Positions 18,140-26,437 are shown, counted from the stretch's first letter. The stretch: 64,000 nucleotides of DNA from Deltaproteobacteria bacterium (GCA_016214985.1 JACRMM010000043.1:1-64000); one strand, 5' to 3'. Made by a program: numbers and translations. The notes: generated from the letters alone by a model not told the origin.

Positions 18140-18807
18140 CACGAGAGCCCCAGCCACGCCCCGGCCGGCCCCAGGAGAACCCGAGTCATGAGGTCGAGAG
18201 CCGGAAACAGCGTCCGGTCCAGCACGCCGGAGAAGACGATCACCAGCAGGAGCGCAAAGCCGTAGCGCTGCAGCACCCCCATCGCCTGCGCCGCCCGCTC
18301 CGGAAGCAGCCCGGCGAGCACCTGGCTGCCGTCCAGAGGGGGCACGGGCAAGAGGTTGAACAAGGCGAGCCCGAGGTTGAGCGTGACCCCGCGCACCGAC
18401 ACGAGCGCCAGGGGCGCGAGCACCCGGACCCCGAGCCACCCCTCCTCGTCGATCGGAACCCTTACGAGAAGGCGGCACAGGAGCGCAAACACCGTGGCCA
18501 CGAGCAGGTTGGCTCCAGGGCCGGCCAGGCTCACCCAGAGCATGCCGCGGCGCGGATTCCGAAAGTGCCGGGGATCCACCGGCACGGGCTTCGCCCAGCC
18601 GATGGCCCGGGTCACAACGAACACGAGCGTGCCCACCGGGTCCAGGTGCGCGATCGGGTTGAGCGTCAGGCGGCCCGCCGCCCTGGGCGTGGGGTCTCCG
18701 AGACGATCGGCCACGTATCCGTGAGCCGCTTCGTGGAACGTCACGGCGAGGAGAAGCGGAACCGCGAGGAGGGTCAACTCGCGGAGCAGGTCCTGAAACT
18801 CGGGCAT
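18139..18807 (-). CDS. M50 (site-2) family zinc metalloprotease
   Basis: This 222-residue membrane protein belongs to the short YwhC-like branch of the site-2 protease family. HEAAH at about residues 24-28 supplies the zinc-binding HExxH, and LFNLLPVPPLDGSQV near 155 supplies the third ligand Asp. About five to six hydrophobic helices are visible. It probably cuts membrane proteins within the bilayer. It has no PDZ domain and its substrate is unknown. I placed the start at the ATG giving MPEFQDLL because upstream sequence is not protein-like. It heads the chain M50-scpA-scpB-rluB-pheA. Confidence 0.88.
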   Translation of the reverse strand: MPEFQDLLRELTLLAVPLLLAVTFHEAAHGYVADRLGDPTPRAAGRLTLNPIAHLDPVGTLVFVVTRAIGWAKPVPVDPRHFRNPRRGMLWVSLAGPGANLLVATVFALLCRLLVRVPIDEEGWLGVRVLAPLALVSVRGVTLNLGLALFNLLPVPPLDGSQVLAGLLPERAAQAMGVLQRYGFALLLVIVFSGVLDRTLFPALDLMTRVLLGPAGAWLGLS

Positions 18808-18889
18808 CGGTGGAAGTCTCGAGAAGAAAAGGGAAACGTGACGGTAGCAGAGGAGGCTCGGACGAGTCAAGACAGCCTTCCGGGCGCCG

Positions 18890-18918
18890 TTGATTCCGCT
18901 TCCCCCCGCTGCTATGAT
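18890..18918 (+). promoter_or_regulatory. sigma-70 type promoter of tyrS
   Basis: TTGATT at 18890-18895 and TATGAT at 18913-18918 are separated by exactly 17 bases. The start codon of tyrS lies 31 bases further on with a GGGAGG ribosome site. It also lies between divergent genes, so it faces only tyrS. Confidence 0.65.
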
Positions 18919-18949
18919 CCGCGCTTCCCCTGACCCTGGGAGGCACACC

Positions 18950-20173
18950 ATGGCGGAACACGTCCTCGACACCCTGGCCGAGCGGGGCTTCCTCGAGCAG
19001 ACCACCGACGAGGCGGCCCTGCGCGACCTCTTGCGCACTCCGACGACCTGCTACGTCGGGTTCGATCCCACGGCGTCGAGCCTCCATGTGGGCCACATGC
19101 TGCCCATCATGGGGCTGGCGCACCTTCAGCGCGCCGGCCACCGACCCATCGCGCTGGTGGGCGGCGGCACGGCGCTCATCGGAGACCCGTCGGGCAAGAC
19201 CGAGATGCGCCGGATGTTGACCCGCGAGGACATCGACGCCAACGCCGTCGGACTCCGGGGTCAGCTCGGGCGCTTTCTCGACTTCGACGGCGGGGCGCTG
19301 CTGCTCAACAACGCGGACTGGCTCGCACCCCTGAACTACATCGAGTTCCTGCGCGACGTGGGTGTCCACTTCTCGGTGAACCGGATGCTCGCGGCGGAGT
19401 CCTACCGGGCGCGGCTGGAGACGGGGCTGAACTTCATCGAGTTCAACTACATGCTCCTGCAGGCGTACGACTTTCTGGTCCTCTGCCAGCGCCAGGGGTG
19501 CCGGGTCCAGATGGGGGGCAACGACCAGTGGGGCAACATTCTCGCCGGAGTGGACCTCGTCCGGCGCGTTGAAGGCCAGGAGGTGCACGGCGTCACGTTT
19601 CCCCTGATCATGACCTCCTCCGGCGCCAAGATGGGCAAGACCGCCCAAGGTGCGGTCTGGCTCGACGCGGCCCGCACGAGCCCCTACGACTTCTACCAGT
19701 TCTGGATCAACACCGAGGACCCGGACGTCGGCCGCTTCCTCGGCCTGTTCACGTTCCTGCCCATGGACGAGGTCCGGCGGCTGGGCGCTCTGGCCGGCGC
19801 CGATCTGCGGCAGGCAAAGGAAGCGCTCGCCTTCGAGGTCACGCGGCTGGTCCACGGCGAAACGGAGGCCGAGAAGGCACGAGCGGCGAGTCGGGCGCTG
19901 TTCGGAGGAGGGGGTGACCTGGAGTCGGTGCCGACCCTGGAAGTTTCTGCCCGCCGCCTCGCCGAGGGGATCGAGGCGTTCGTACTCTTCGCCGAGGCGG
20001 GCCTCTCCAAGAGCCGGGGCGAAGCCCGCCGCCTCATCGAACAGGGCGGCGCCTACGTGAACGGCGAGCCGGTCACCGCGATCGACTTCCGCCTGGGCCC
20101 CCCCGACGTGCGCGACGGCGCGATCCTGCTCAGAGCAGGCAAGAAGAAGTACTGCGCGATCAAGGCGGCCTGA
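18950..20173 (+). CDS. tyrS: tyrosyl-tRNA synthetase
   Basis: TyrS charges tRNA(Tyr). The 407-residue protein is a class Ic synthetase: CYVGFDPTASSLHVGH (about 36-51, with the HVGH form of HIGH), GGGTALIGDPSGKTEMR, QMGGNDQWGNI near 188, and the KMSKS-equivalent KMGKT near 228. The C-terminal S4 RNA-binding domain (about 345-405) holds SKSRGEARRLIEQGGAYVNG. The KMGKT form places it with the TyrRS-Z-like clade known from many bacteria. I chose the ATG at 18950 because of GGGAGG seven bases upstream, not the in-frame ATG 60 bases earlier that lies inside the promoter. Confidence 0.96.
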   Translation: MAEHVLDTLAERGFLEQTTDEAALRDLLRTPTTCYVGFDPTASSLHVGHMLPIMGLAHLQRAGHRPIALVGGGTALIGDPSGKTEMRRMLTREDIDANAVGLRGQLGRFLDFDGGALLLNNADWLAPLNYIEFLRDVGVHFSVNRMLAAESYRARLETGLNFIEFNYMLLQAYDFLVLCQRQGCRVQMGGNDQWGNILAGVDLVRRVEGQEVHGVTFPLIMTSSGAKMGKTAQGAVWLDAARTSPYDFYQFWINTEDPDVGRFLGLFTFLPMDEVRRLGALAGADLRQAKEALAFEVTRLVHGETEAEKARAASRALFGGGGDLESVPTLEVSARRLAEGIEAFVLFAEAGLSKSRGEARRLIEQGGAYVNGEPVTAIDFRLGPPDVRDGAILLRAGKKKYCAIKAA

Positions 20174-20203
20174 CACCGGGGGCCTTCATGCTGCGGCAAG
20201 AGA

Positions 20204-20235
20204 GAGGGCGGAGCGCCTCCCGGCGCCCCGCCCTC
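20204..20235 (+). terminator. hairpin downstream of tyrS
   Basis: GAGGGCGG at 20204-20211 pairs with CCGCCCTC at 20228-20235 around a 16-base loop that can itself fold. It sits between tyrS and the convergent channel gene. No T-tract is present, so it could serve either strand. Confidence 0.4.
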
Positions 20236-20304
20236 GTCTGCGAACCCACTCTCCCCATTCGCGCCCGTCATCCCCCTCAGACGAGGAACGACCTCACCCC
20301 GCGA

Positions 20305-20991
20305 TCACCACGCCCCGACCTTGCCCGCGTTGAAATACGCCAGCGACGGGTAGACACAGGTCACGACACCCACACCGAGCGTCCACCAACCCGTCATCTT
20401 GAGAAGGCTCAGACCGTCTCCGTAGTTGCCAAGACCCAACACGTAGAAGAACAGGAAGAACGTGATCGCCCACAGGAGCCACAAAGTTCCAAACTGAGGC
20501 ACCTTTGGAAGCTTCTTTCCGATCGCGTTGTAAAACCCGAGGGAAATGATCAACAACATGATCGACATCGGGAAGCAATACCAACCAAGAGGCTGAAGGG
20601 CCGCGAACGATACGAACGGATTCGCCGCAGCCGTTTCAGATAAAGCCGCAGCCGCAAGCTTCGCGTTGTTCGGATCGTACATCGCAAAGATTCCTGCTCC
20701 GAGCGCGACGTAAGCGACTGTAAAGGTGAGGACGGTTGCCGCCACAACGGACGACACGGTTTCGCCAAAACCATCGTACAGCCCTTTGGTCACGATGATG
20801 AGGGCCATTATTCCGATCAAAATCCCGATGACCAGATTCAACATTCCGATTCCAGTGGCCGAGTACGCCAAGCCAAGCACCGGGACGTTCGGCTGTCCCG
20901 CGATCGGGCTGAACGCCGTGATCGTCTGCGACATCGTAAGGCCGTTCACGGCCAGGATGGCTCCCACCAGGTAGAGAACGATGTACACCAT
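20305..20991 (-). CDS. AmiS/UreI-like six-helix amide/urea channel
   Basis: This 228-residue protein is almost wholly hydrophobic with six likely helices (about 2-19, 46-72, 82-105, 133-154, 165-184, 197-218). Its opening VLYLVGAILAVNGL and the later PLGWYCFPM and FGTLWLLWAITFF segments resemble the AmiS/UreI family of proton-gated urea or amide channels. The resemblance is recalled, not computed, and another small membrane family is possible. The ATG follows AAGGAGG. GC is low: I counted 27/60 at 20521-20580 and 33/60 at 20641-20700, against roughly 70% nearby. A sigma-54 promoter match lies about 345 bases upstream. Confidence 0.6.
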   Translation of the reverse strand: MVYIVLYLVGAILAVNGLTMSQTITAFSPIAGQPNVPVLGLAYSATGIGMLNLVIGILIGIMALIIVTKGLYDGFGETVSSVVAATVLTFTVAYVALGAGIFAMYDPNNAKLAAAALSETAAANPFVSFAALQPLGWYCFPMSIMLLIISLGFYNAIGKKLPKVPQFGTLWLLWAITFFLFFYVLGLGNYGDGLSLLKMTGWWTLGVGVVTCVYPSLAYFNAGKVGAW

Positions 20992-21335
20992 GCGTAGTCC
21001 TCCTTATGGATGAAACGTCGGCTCAGCACTCCCACTCCAGTCCCGGATGTTCCGACCAATTGCCGACTGCTTTCACCTCCTTTCTTCGATGCCGCCTTGG
21101 CCATCCAATGCTCGGTTTCCCTCCCCAACACCACCGTCGGAGGCACCGCGCCGCTGCGCCTCCCCGCCCCGCGCTCGTCTTGATTCTCCGAGCGCGACAG
21201 CAGTTCTCGTCGTGCCGGCGCCCCGACCCAATGAGGGAAGGAGCGCTCCGCCCTCCGGGACGGGACCTCACCGGCCCGAACCCCGTCGTTCGCGCGACTC
21301 TTCCGTCCTTTATACTCCAATCCATGCGTACGACA

Positions 21336-21351
21336 AGCAAACGCCGTACCA
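21336..21351 (-). promoter_or_regulatory. sigma-54 (RpoN) promoter match
   Basis: Read on the minus strand the bases are TGGTACGGCGTTTGCT. The RpoN consensus is TGGCACG-N4-TTGCW; only one of the twelve fixed positions differs, and the GG and GC elements are exactly 12 bases apart. Transcription would begin near 21325 and run to the channel gene with a leader of about 330 bases. Activation would require an enhancer-binding protein; a NifA-like one is encoded at 28268-29845. Confidence 0.6.
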
Positions 21352-21394
21352 AATCTGGCCTGTCAGAAAAATGCGGACAAAGACGCCCCGCCTT

Positions 21395-21420
21395 GCACAG
21401 AACGCTGGACCGCTCTGTGC
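21395..21420. promoter_or_regulatory. inverted repeat, possible activator site
   Basis: GCACAGA at 21395-21401 is inverted as TCTGTGC at 21414-21420 with a 12-base spacer. It lies 45-70 bases upstream of the sigma-54 promoter match. It is not the classical NifA (TGT-N10-ACA) or NtrC site. Confidence 0.35.
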
Positions 21421-21440
21421 GGTGCGCGGCAAGAGTCGGT

Positions 21441-21460
21441 CAAAATAGAATTCTGTTTTG
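21441..21460. promoter_or_regulatory. 20-bp near-perfect palindrome, possible enhancer site
   Basis: The halves CAAAATAGAA and TTCTGTTTTG are reverse complements except at one position. The site is conspicuously AT-rich for this genome and lies about 90-110 bases upstream of the sigma-54 promoter match, the usual distance for an upstream activator sequence. Confidence 0.4.
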
Positions 21461-21540
21461 TCGCAAATTGAGACGACGAAACGCTCCACTCCCCACGTTG
21501 ACCCACCCTTGTGTGTGTGTGTACTTGTCGCCGCGGGAGC

Positions 21541-21666
21541 GACCCGGGCACCTCCTGTCCCCTGGTCGTTCCCGCGCCTCCCTGCGCTCCTCGACCCGGG
21601 CGCCTCCTGTCCCCTGGTCGTTCCCGCGCCTCCCTGCGCTCCTCGACCCGGGCACCTCCTGTCCCC
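21541..21666. repeat. 52-bp tandem repeat, 2.4 copies
   Basis: The unit occurs at 21541-21592 and 21593-21644, followed by 22 bases of a third copy at 21645-21666. Copies one and two differ by a single base (GGGCAC versus GGGCGC). It is GC-rich and non-coding, lying between the 3' end of the glutamate synthase-like gene and the channel gene's control region. Confidence 0.9.
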
Positions 21667-21673
21667 GACGAAA

Positions 21674-21701
21674 CGAGGGCGGCCCCTTGGGGCCGCCCTC
21701 G
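21674..21701 (-). terminator. strong terminator of the nfnAB operon
   Basis: A perfect 13-base stem, CGAGGGCGGCCCC at 21674-21686 with its complement at 21689-21701, closes on a 2-base loop. On the minus strand TTTCGT follows. It begins 28 bases after the stop of the glutamate synthase-like gene. Confidence 0.75.
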
Positions 21702-21729
21702 CGGTCGTTCCGGTGGCGCCGTGCGGCGG

Positions 21730-23136
21730 CTACCCGGGACCCGTCACATACTCGTGGATCGCGTCGGCGGCCGTGCGGCCGGCCCCCATGGCGAGAATCA
21801 CCGTAGCAGCGCCGGTCACCACATCCCCGCCCGCATACACGCCTTTCATGGTGGTGGCGCCCGTCGTCTCGTCGACCACGATCGTCCCCTTGCGAGTCGT
21901 CTGGATCGCGGGCGTGCTCAATGGGATCAGGGGGTTCGGGGAGTTCCCGATCGCGACGACCACCGCGTCCACGTTCAGCACGACGTTGGAGTCCGGAATC
22001 GGCCGAGGGCTTCGCCGGCCCGAGTCGTCGGGGTCGCCCAGTTCCATGGCCACGCACTCGAGCCCCTTTACCCACCCGCGCTCGTCGCCGTGGATGGCCA
22101 CCGGGTTGGTGAGGAGCCTCAACTCGACCCCCTCCTCCTCGGCGTGATGGACCTCCTCGACGCGCGCGGGCATCTCCTCCCGGCCCCTCCGGTACACGAT
22201 GATGGAGGCCTCGGCGCCGAGCCGAAGCGCCGTGCGCGCCGAGTCCATGGCCACGTTCCCGCCCCCGAGAACGGCCACGCGCCGGCCGCGCAGGATCGGC
22301 GTGTCGTACTCGGGGAAGAGATACGCCTTCATGAGATTGGACCGCGTGAGATACTCGTTGGCGGAGTACACGCCGTTCAGGTTCTCGCCGGGGATGTGGA
22401 GGAAGTTCGGCAGACCGGCACCGGCGCCGATGAACACCGCGTCGAAGCCGTCGTCGCCCAGCAACTCCTCGACCGTCCGGATCCTGCCGATCACGGCGTT
22501 CGTCTCGATCCTCACGCCCATGGACGTCAAGTAGTCCACCTCAGCCTGGACGATCGCCTTCGGGAGCCGAAACTCGGGGATTCCGTAGACCAGGACCCCT
22601 CCGGGCTTGTGCAGGGCCTCGAAGATGGTCACCGCGTGCCCCTCGCGGATCAGGTCACCGGCCACGGTCAGGCCCGCGGGCCCGGAACCGACCACGGCGA
22701 CCCGCTTGCCGGTCGCGGGCGGGATGGAGGGGACGGACACTCCGCCGACGTCGCGCTCCCAATCCGCGACGAAGCGCTCGAGGCGGCCTATGCCGACCGG
22801 CTCGTCCTTCTTGCCGACAACGCAGTAGTCCTCGCACTGGCTCTCCTGAGGGCACACCCGACCGCAGACTGCAGGCAGGCTGTTCTTCTCCTTCAGAACC
22901 TGGGCCGCCTTGGCGTAGTTGCCCTCGCACACCTGCGCGATGAAGTCGGGGATCAGTACCTGGACCGGGCAGCCCTTGCGGCACGCCGGCTTCTTGCACT
23001 GGAGGCAGCGCGAAGCCTCGGCCTGGGCCATCTCGGCCGTGAATCCCAGGGGCACCTCGTCGAAGTTTCGCGCGCGGACCTTCGGGTCCTGCTCGGGCAT
23101 CGGCTGTCGGGGGGGACGCTCGTTCTTGGGGGACAT
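21730..23136 (-). CDS. gltA: NADPH-dependent glutamate synthase-like / NfnB subunit
   Basis: This 468-residue flavoprotein belongs to the GltD-like family. The N-terminal Fe-S region carries CLQCKKPACRKGCPV (about 44-58) and CGRVCPQESQCEDYC (about 91-105). Two Rossmann folds follow: GSGPAGLTVAGDL near 152 for FAD and LGGGNVAMDSARTA near 289 for NADPH. Stand-alone GltA and NfnB (the large subunit of electron-bifurcating NADH-dependent ferredoxin:NADP oxidoreductase) look alike. The adjacent NfnA-type gene argues for the Nfn complex, which couples NADPH, NADH and ferredoxin pools in anaerobes. It lies 92 bases after nfnA. Confidence 0.88.
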   Translation of the reverse strand: MSPKNERPPRQPMPEQDPKVRARNFDEVPLGFTAEMAQAEASRCLQCKKPACRKGCPVQVLIPDFIAQVCEGNYAKAAQVLKEKNSLPAVCGRVCPQESQCEDYCVVGKKDEPVGIGRLERFVADWERDVGGVSVPSIPPATGKRVAVVGSGPAGLTVAGDLIREGHAVTIFEALHKPGGVLVYGIPEFRLPKAIVQAEVDYLTSMGVRIETNAVIGRIRTVEELLGDDGFDAVFIGAGAGLPNFLHIPGENLNGVYSANEYLTRSNLMKAYLFPEYDTPILRGRRVAVLGGGNVAMDSARTALRLGAEASIIVYRRGREEMPARVEEVHHAEEEGVELRLLTNPVAIHGDERGWVKGLECVAMELGDPDDSGRRSPRPIPDSNVVLNVDAVVVAIGNSPNPLIPLSTPAIQTTRKGTIVVDETTGATTMKGVYAGGDVVTGAATVILAMGAGRTAADAIHEYVTGPG

Positions 23137-23228
23137 GGGGCCTCCGCAGGCTGCTCAGCCGCTGCGCCACGCGGCGCGGTCAGCAAATCGATCGGGGAAC
23201 CTGGTGCCGGCGGCGCACGCTCCCGCCG

Positions 23229-24086
23229 TCACGTGTAGCAACTGTGGGCGCCGCGGTGCTCGCTGTAGATCTGCATGGAGCGCTTCTCGTCCTCCAGGTA
23301 GCCCCTCAGCCGCTGGGTGAGCTCGTCGAAGTCGACCTGGTGGCCGTCGAACTCCGGCCCGTCGACGCAGGCAAACTTCGTCTCGCCGCCTACGGTCACC
23401 CGGCACGCCCCGCACATTCCGGTGGCGTCGACCATGATGGGGTTCAAGCTCACCATCGTCTTGACCTCGTAGGGCTCGGTCGTCTTGCAGAGCGCCCGCA
23501 TCATGGGAACGGGGCCGATGGCCACGACCAGCGAGACGTTCTCCCTGCCCTCCCGCTCGATCACCCGCTTCAGGACGTCGGTGACGAACCCGTGGTGGCC
23601 GTAGGAACCGTCGTCGGTGGCCACGAGCAGCTCGTCGCTCGCACGGCCCATCTCCTCCTCCAGGATCAGGAGCTCTTTCGCGCGGGCCCCGATGATGGAA
23701 ACCACCCGGTTTCCCGCGTCCCGGAGGGCGCGGGCGATCGGGTGTACCGGCGCCACGCCGATCCCGCCCCCGACGCAGACGGTGACTCCGGCGAACCTCT
23801 CGATGTGCGTGGGTCTTCCCATGGGACCGGCGAGGTCCAGGATCGCGTCGCCCGCGACGAGCTCCCCGAGCTGGGTGGTGGTCTTGCCGACGGACTGGAA
23901 GACCAGGGTGATCGTGCCCGCGCCCGAATCCTTGTCGGCGACCGTCAAGGGGATCCGCTCACCCTTCTCGTCGATGCGCAGCATGACGAAATTGCCGGCC
24001 TTGTGCTTTCTCGCGATCTCGGGAGCCCGCAGGACCAGCTGGTGCACGGCGGGACTCAGAATCTTCTTCTCGAGGATCTCGAACAC
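23229..24086 (-). CDS. nfnA: NfnA / sulfide dehydrogenase-type FAD/NAD-binding subunit
   Basis: This 285-residue protein is a ferredoxin reductase-type subunit. It has an FAD-binding barrel (about 1-95, ending DLAGPMGRPT), an NAD-binding domain (GGGIGVAPVHPIAR near 111) and a C-terminal [2Fe-2S] loop with CGACRV and a further Cys in FACVDGPEFDG, as in NfnA, SudB and PyrK. With the next gene it should form NfnAB. I set the start at the GTG giving MFEILEKKILSP because GAGGAGAG lies six bases before it; a longer GTG start nine codons upstream is possible. Confidence 0.9.
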   Translation of the reverse strand: MFEILEKKILSPAVHQLVLRAPEIARKHKAGNFVMLRIDEKGERIPLTVADKDSGAGTITLVFQSVGKTTTQLGELVAGDAILDLAGPMGRPTHIERFAGVTVCVGGGIGVAPVHPIARALRDAGNRVVSIIGARAKELLILEEEMGRASDELLVATDDGSYGHHGFVTDVLKRVIEREGRENVSLVVAIGPVPMMRALCKTTEPYEVKTMVSLNPIMVDATGMCGACRVTVGGETKFACVDGPEFDGHQVDFDELTQRLRGYLEDEKRSMQIYSEHRGAHSCYT

Positions 24087-24188
24087 GGCGCTCTCTCCTC
24101 GTGCGTCAGTCACGGGCTGGGAGGGTCCGGGCCCGTATCGTCAAGCGGGAGCTCGGGGCCGCACGGCACTCTGGCCCCGAGCACAGGA

Positions 24189-26270
24189 TCATCGCGGCTC
24201 GTCGGGAGGCGCGGGCAGTGGCCACAGGCCCGGAGGGTCGAGCCTTCCGTAGGCGTCAAGGGCGGTGAGCACCTTCTTCACGTAGCGGCGCGTCTCCTTG
24301 TAAGGGATCGATTCGACGAAGGCGCTCCCCTCCAGACCCGGGTACTGGGCACGCCAGCGGTCCACGGCAGCGGCCCCCGCGTTGTACGCCGCCGCAGCCA
24401 ATACGGCGTCTCCTTCGTAGCGATCGAGGAGCTCCCTCAGGTGACGAGCCCCGAGTCGGAGCGCGATCACGGGGTCGTAGAGGTCCTCGATCTCGAACCC
24501 TTTGAGCCCGGCCGCCTTGGCGACCTGTCTCCCGGTCGAGGGGATGAACTGCATCAGGCCCCGCGCCTCGGCCCATGAGTGGGTGCGCGGATCGAAGTGA
24601 CTCTCGGTGTGCGCGATGGCGAGGACCAGGTGCGGGTGGATGCCCGCGTCCCGTGCGGCCCGTGACGCAGAGCGTGGATAGGCGATGGGGTACGCCAGAC
24701 CGGCCAGGTCGAGCGGCCCCGGCTCTCCGGTCGGGGGCCAGTCGAGCCAGCTGCGGCCCGAGGTGGCCAGGGCCCCGAAGAAGTCCTCGGCCCAGTACTG
24801 GAGCCTCGCGCGCGCCTCGGTGGCCCCGCCGGCCGAGCGCAGCACCGCGCGCGCGGCCTCCACCTGGCCGAGCCGCAGGTAGCCCGCGGCACGCCCCACC
24901 TCATCGACGCGCGCGACCGCCAGGTCCCCGGCTGTCGGTGCCAGGACCGGGAGGTCCGCGGACGCGCTGCTCCGCGGGTCGGCCACCGGCAGGTCCCCGC
25001 GGCCCCGAACGAGGAATTCCCGGGCGAGCCGTCCGTAATAGCCGAGCGGAAACTCGGCCAGGAGCCCCTCGAGCGCGCGGCGAGCCGGGTCGTCCTCGTC
25101 GGCCTGCGCCAGCGAACGGCCGAGCCAGTAGAGCGACTGGGCCCGGGCGAGGTCGCGGGGCGCGGTCTGCGTGATCGTCCAGAAGCGCTCCGCCGCCTCG
25201 GCGTACCGCCCCTCCCGATAGGCTCTCCACCCCTGGGCCCACCGCACCTCGCGCGCCTCCGCCGAACGCGGGTACCGCCGAAGCACCAGGTTCTCGGCGC
25301 GGCGCGCGCTGCGCCAGAGGTTGCGGCCGGCCAGCACTCGGGAGGCCTGGGAGAGGTAGTCGGCAGACCGGCGGCCGCGGGGGTCGGCCCGGGCCATCCG
25401 GGTCAGGTCGCGCGCGCCCTCGTCGCCGCGATTCGCGCCGAAGAGGCACCGGGCCTGATCGTACCGCGCCTCCTCCGACAGCATCGGGTCGGCGCGTGCC
25501 TCGCCCAGGAACGCCTCCGCCTCCCCGTACCGCCGCAAGTGGAAGAGCGTCTTGCCGAGGAAAAACGCCACCTGCGGGGCGAGGGGGCTGTCCTCGGGCA
25601 CACGGCCCCGCAGGGCGGAGAGGGCCGCAGCGGCCTCCTCGCGGCTTCCACGGTCCAAGAGCAGTCGTCCCCGGCTCAGGAGCTCGTCGTCACGAAACAG
25701 GACCGCCGGGTCCGGGACCAGGCGCCGCAGAACGACGTCCGCGAGGCGGGCCTCGGGCCGGTGCGGGTACTGCAGCCAGAGCACTCGCGCGACCCGGTCG
25801 ACCTCTTCGGCGCGCCCTTCTTGTTCCAGCACCGCGAGCAGCCGCCCCAGCGTCGCGGCCTTCTCCTCGTCGCCCCGGGCAGCGGTCAGGCGGGCGTTGA
25901 GGAGTCGCTCCGCGTCCGCAAACCTCCCCTCGGCGAGCGCGGCGCGGGTCAGTCCCCGAAGCGCCTCTCCGGCGAACGGGCTCGGCGGGCTCTGTTCGAG
26001 AATCTCCCGCCAATGGACCTCGGCCTCCCGGGGCGACGTCAACCGCGCGAGCGCCGCGTGGACCGCATCCTGGTAGGGGAAATGAGGGGTCTTGAGCAGC
26101 GCCCGGTACCGCGCCTCGGCCCGCCTATCTCCTCTCTCCTCCAGGGCCCTCGCCGCCCGGAACTCGCGTTCCGAAGCCGACTGGGGCGGAAAGAGGTCAT
26201 CAGAGAACTCGCGGGCCGAAGCAGAGACACAGGCGAGGACCAGAAGCGAAAGGGCGAAGGAGAGGCGCAT
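24189..26270 (-). CDS. soluble lytic murein transglycosylase (Slt70-like)
   Basis: The 693-residue protein has a signal peptide (RLSFALSLLVLACVSASA) and a long alpha-helical superhelix of TPR-like repeats (about 40-480). The C-terminal SLT goose-type lysozyme domain (about 520-680) has the catalytic Glu in IAHTESHFDP, followed by GLMQFIPSTG and AAAAYNAGAAAVDRW. It cleaves peptidoglycan strands in the periplasm, leaving 1,6-anhydromuramic ends. A longer frame exists upstream, but the ATG at 26270 gives a clean signal peptide. Its ribosome site is weak. It ends 102 bases ahead of the nfnA start on the same strand. Confidence 0.9.
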   Translation of the reverse strand: MRLSFALSLLVLACVSASAREFSDDLFPPQSASEREFRAARALEERGDRRAEARYRALLKTPHFPYQDAVHAALARLTSPREAEVHWREILEQSPPSPFAGEALRGLTRAALAEGRFADAERLLNARLTAARGDEEKAATLGRLLAVLEQEGRAEEVDRVARVLWLQYPHRPEARLADVVLRRLVPDPAVLFRDDELLSRGRLLLDRGSREEAAAALSALRGRVPEDSPLAPQVAFFLGKTLFHLRRYGEAEAFLGEARADPMLSEEARYDQARCLFGANRGDEGARDLTRMARADPRGRRSADYLSQASRVLAGRNLWRSARRAENLVLRRYPRSAEAREVRWAQGWRAYREGRYAEAAERFWTITQTAPRDLARAQSLYWLGRSLAQADEDDPARRALEGLLAEFPLGYYGRLAREFLVRGRGDLPVADPRSSASADLPVLAPTAGDLAVARVDEVGRAAGYLRLGQVEAARAVLRSAGGATEARARLQYWAEDFFGALATSGRSWLDWPPTGEPGPLDLAGLAYPIAYPRSASRAARDAGIHPHLVLAIAHTESHFDPRTHSWAEARGLMQFIPSTGRQVAKAAGLKGFEIEDLYDPVIALRLGARHLRELLDRYEGDAVLAAAAYNAGAAAVDRWRAQYPGLEGSAFVESIPYKETRRYVKKVLTALDAYGRLDPPGLWPLPAPPDEPR

Positions 26271-26379
26271 GGGCCGCAAGCGTAACAGAGCCCTCCTTGC
26301 GGCCGCAAGCCGACCCGTTACCCCTCGGGCGGCCACGGGAGTCGAGAGGGCTCCCAGAAATCCTTCCCTCATGAACGTC

Positions 26380-26412
26380 GAAGACCCCTTTCCCGATGGG
26401 CGAGGGGTCTTC
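26380..26412 (-). terminator. hairpin downstream of the ComEA-like gene
   Basis: GAAGACCCCT at 26380-26389 pairs perfectly with AGGGGTCTTC at 26403-26412 around a 13-base loop. It begins 26 bases after the stop of the ComEA-like gene and lies before the transglycosylase start. No T-tract follows. Confidence 0.55.
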
Positions 26413-26437
26413 GCGGTTCCGCGTTGCGCCCGCCGGA

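Larger units (their letters stand above)
20992..21729. other. 738-bp regulatory/intergenic region
   Basis: No gene is called here. It is the upstream region of the channel gene and the downstream region of the glutamate synthase-like gene. It holds a sigma-54 promoter match, two inverted repeats, a short GT dinucleotide run, a 52-bp tandem repeat and a strong hairpin, each listed separately. A 52-codon minus-strand frame starting at 21104 (MAKAASKKGGESS) lacks a well-placed ribosome site and overlaps the channel start; I do not call it. Confidence 0.6.

Noticed and set aside
17363..20176. 937-codon minus-strand open frame
   Set aside because: Only its last 258 codons are scpA. The rest is antisense to tyrS and in the wrong frame for the M50 protease.
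20946..21104. 52-codon minus-strand ORF MAKAASKKGGESS
   Set aside because: It overlaps the start of the channel gene and lacks a well-placed ribosome site; its AAGGAGGTG is inside the ORF and not in position to serve it.
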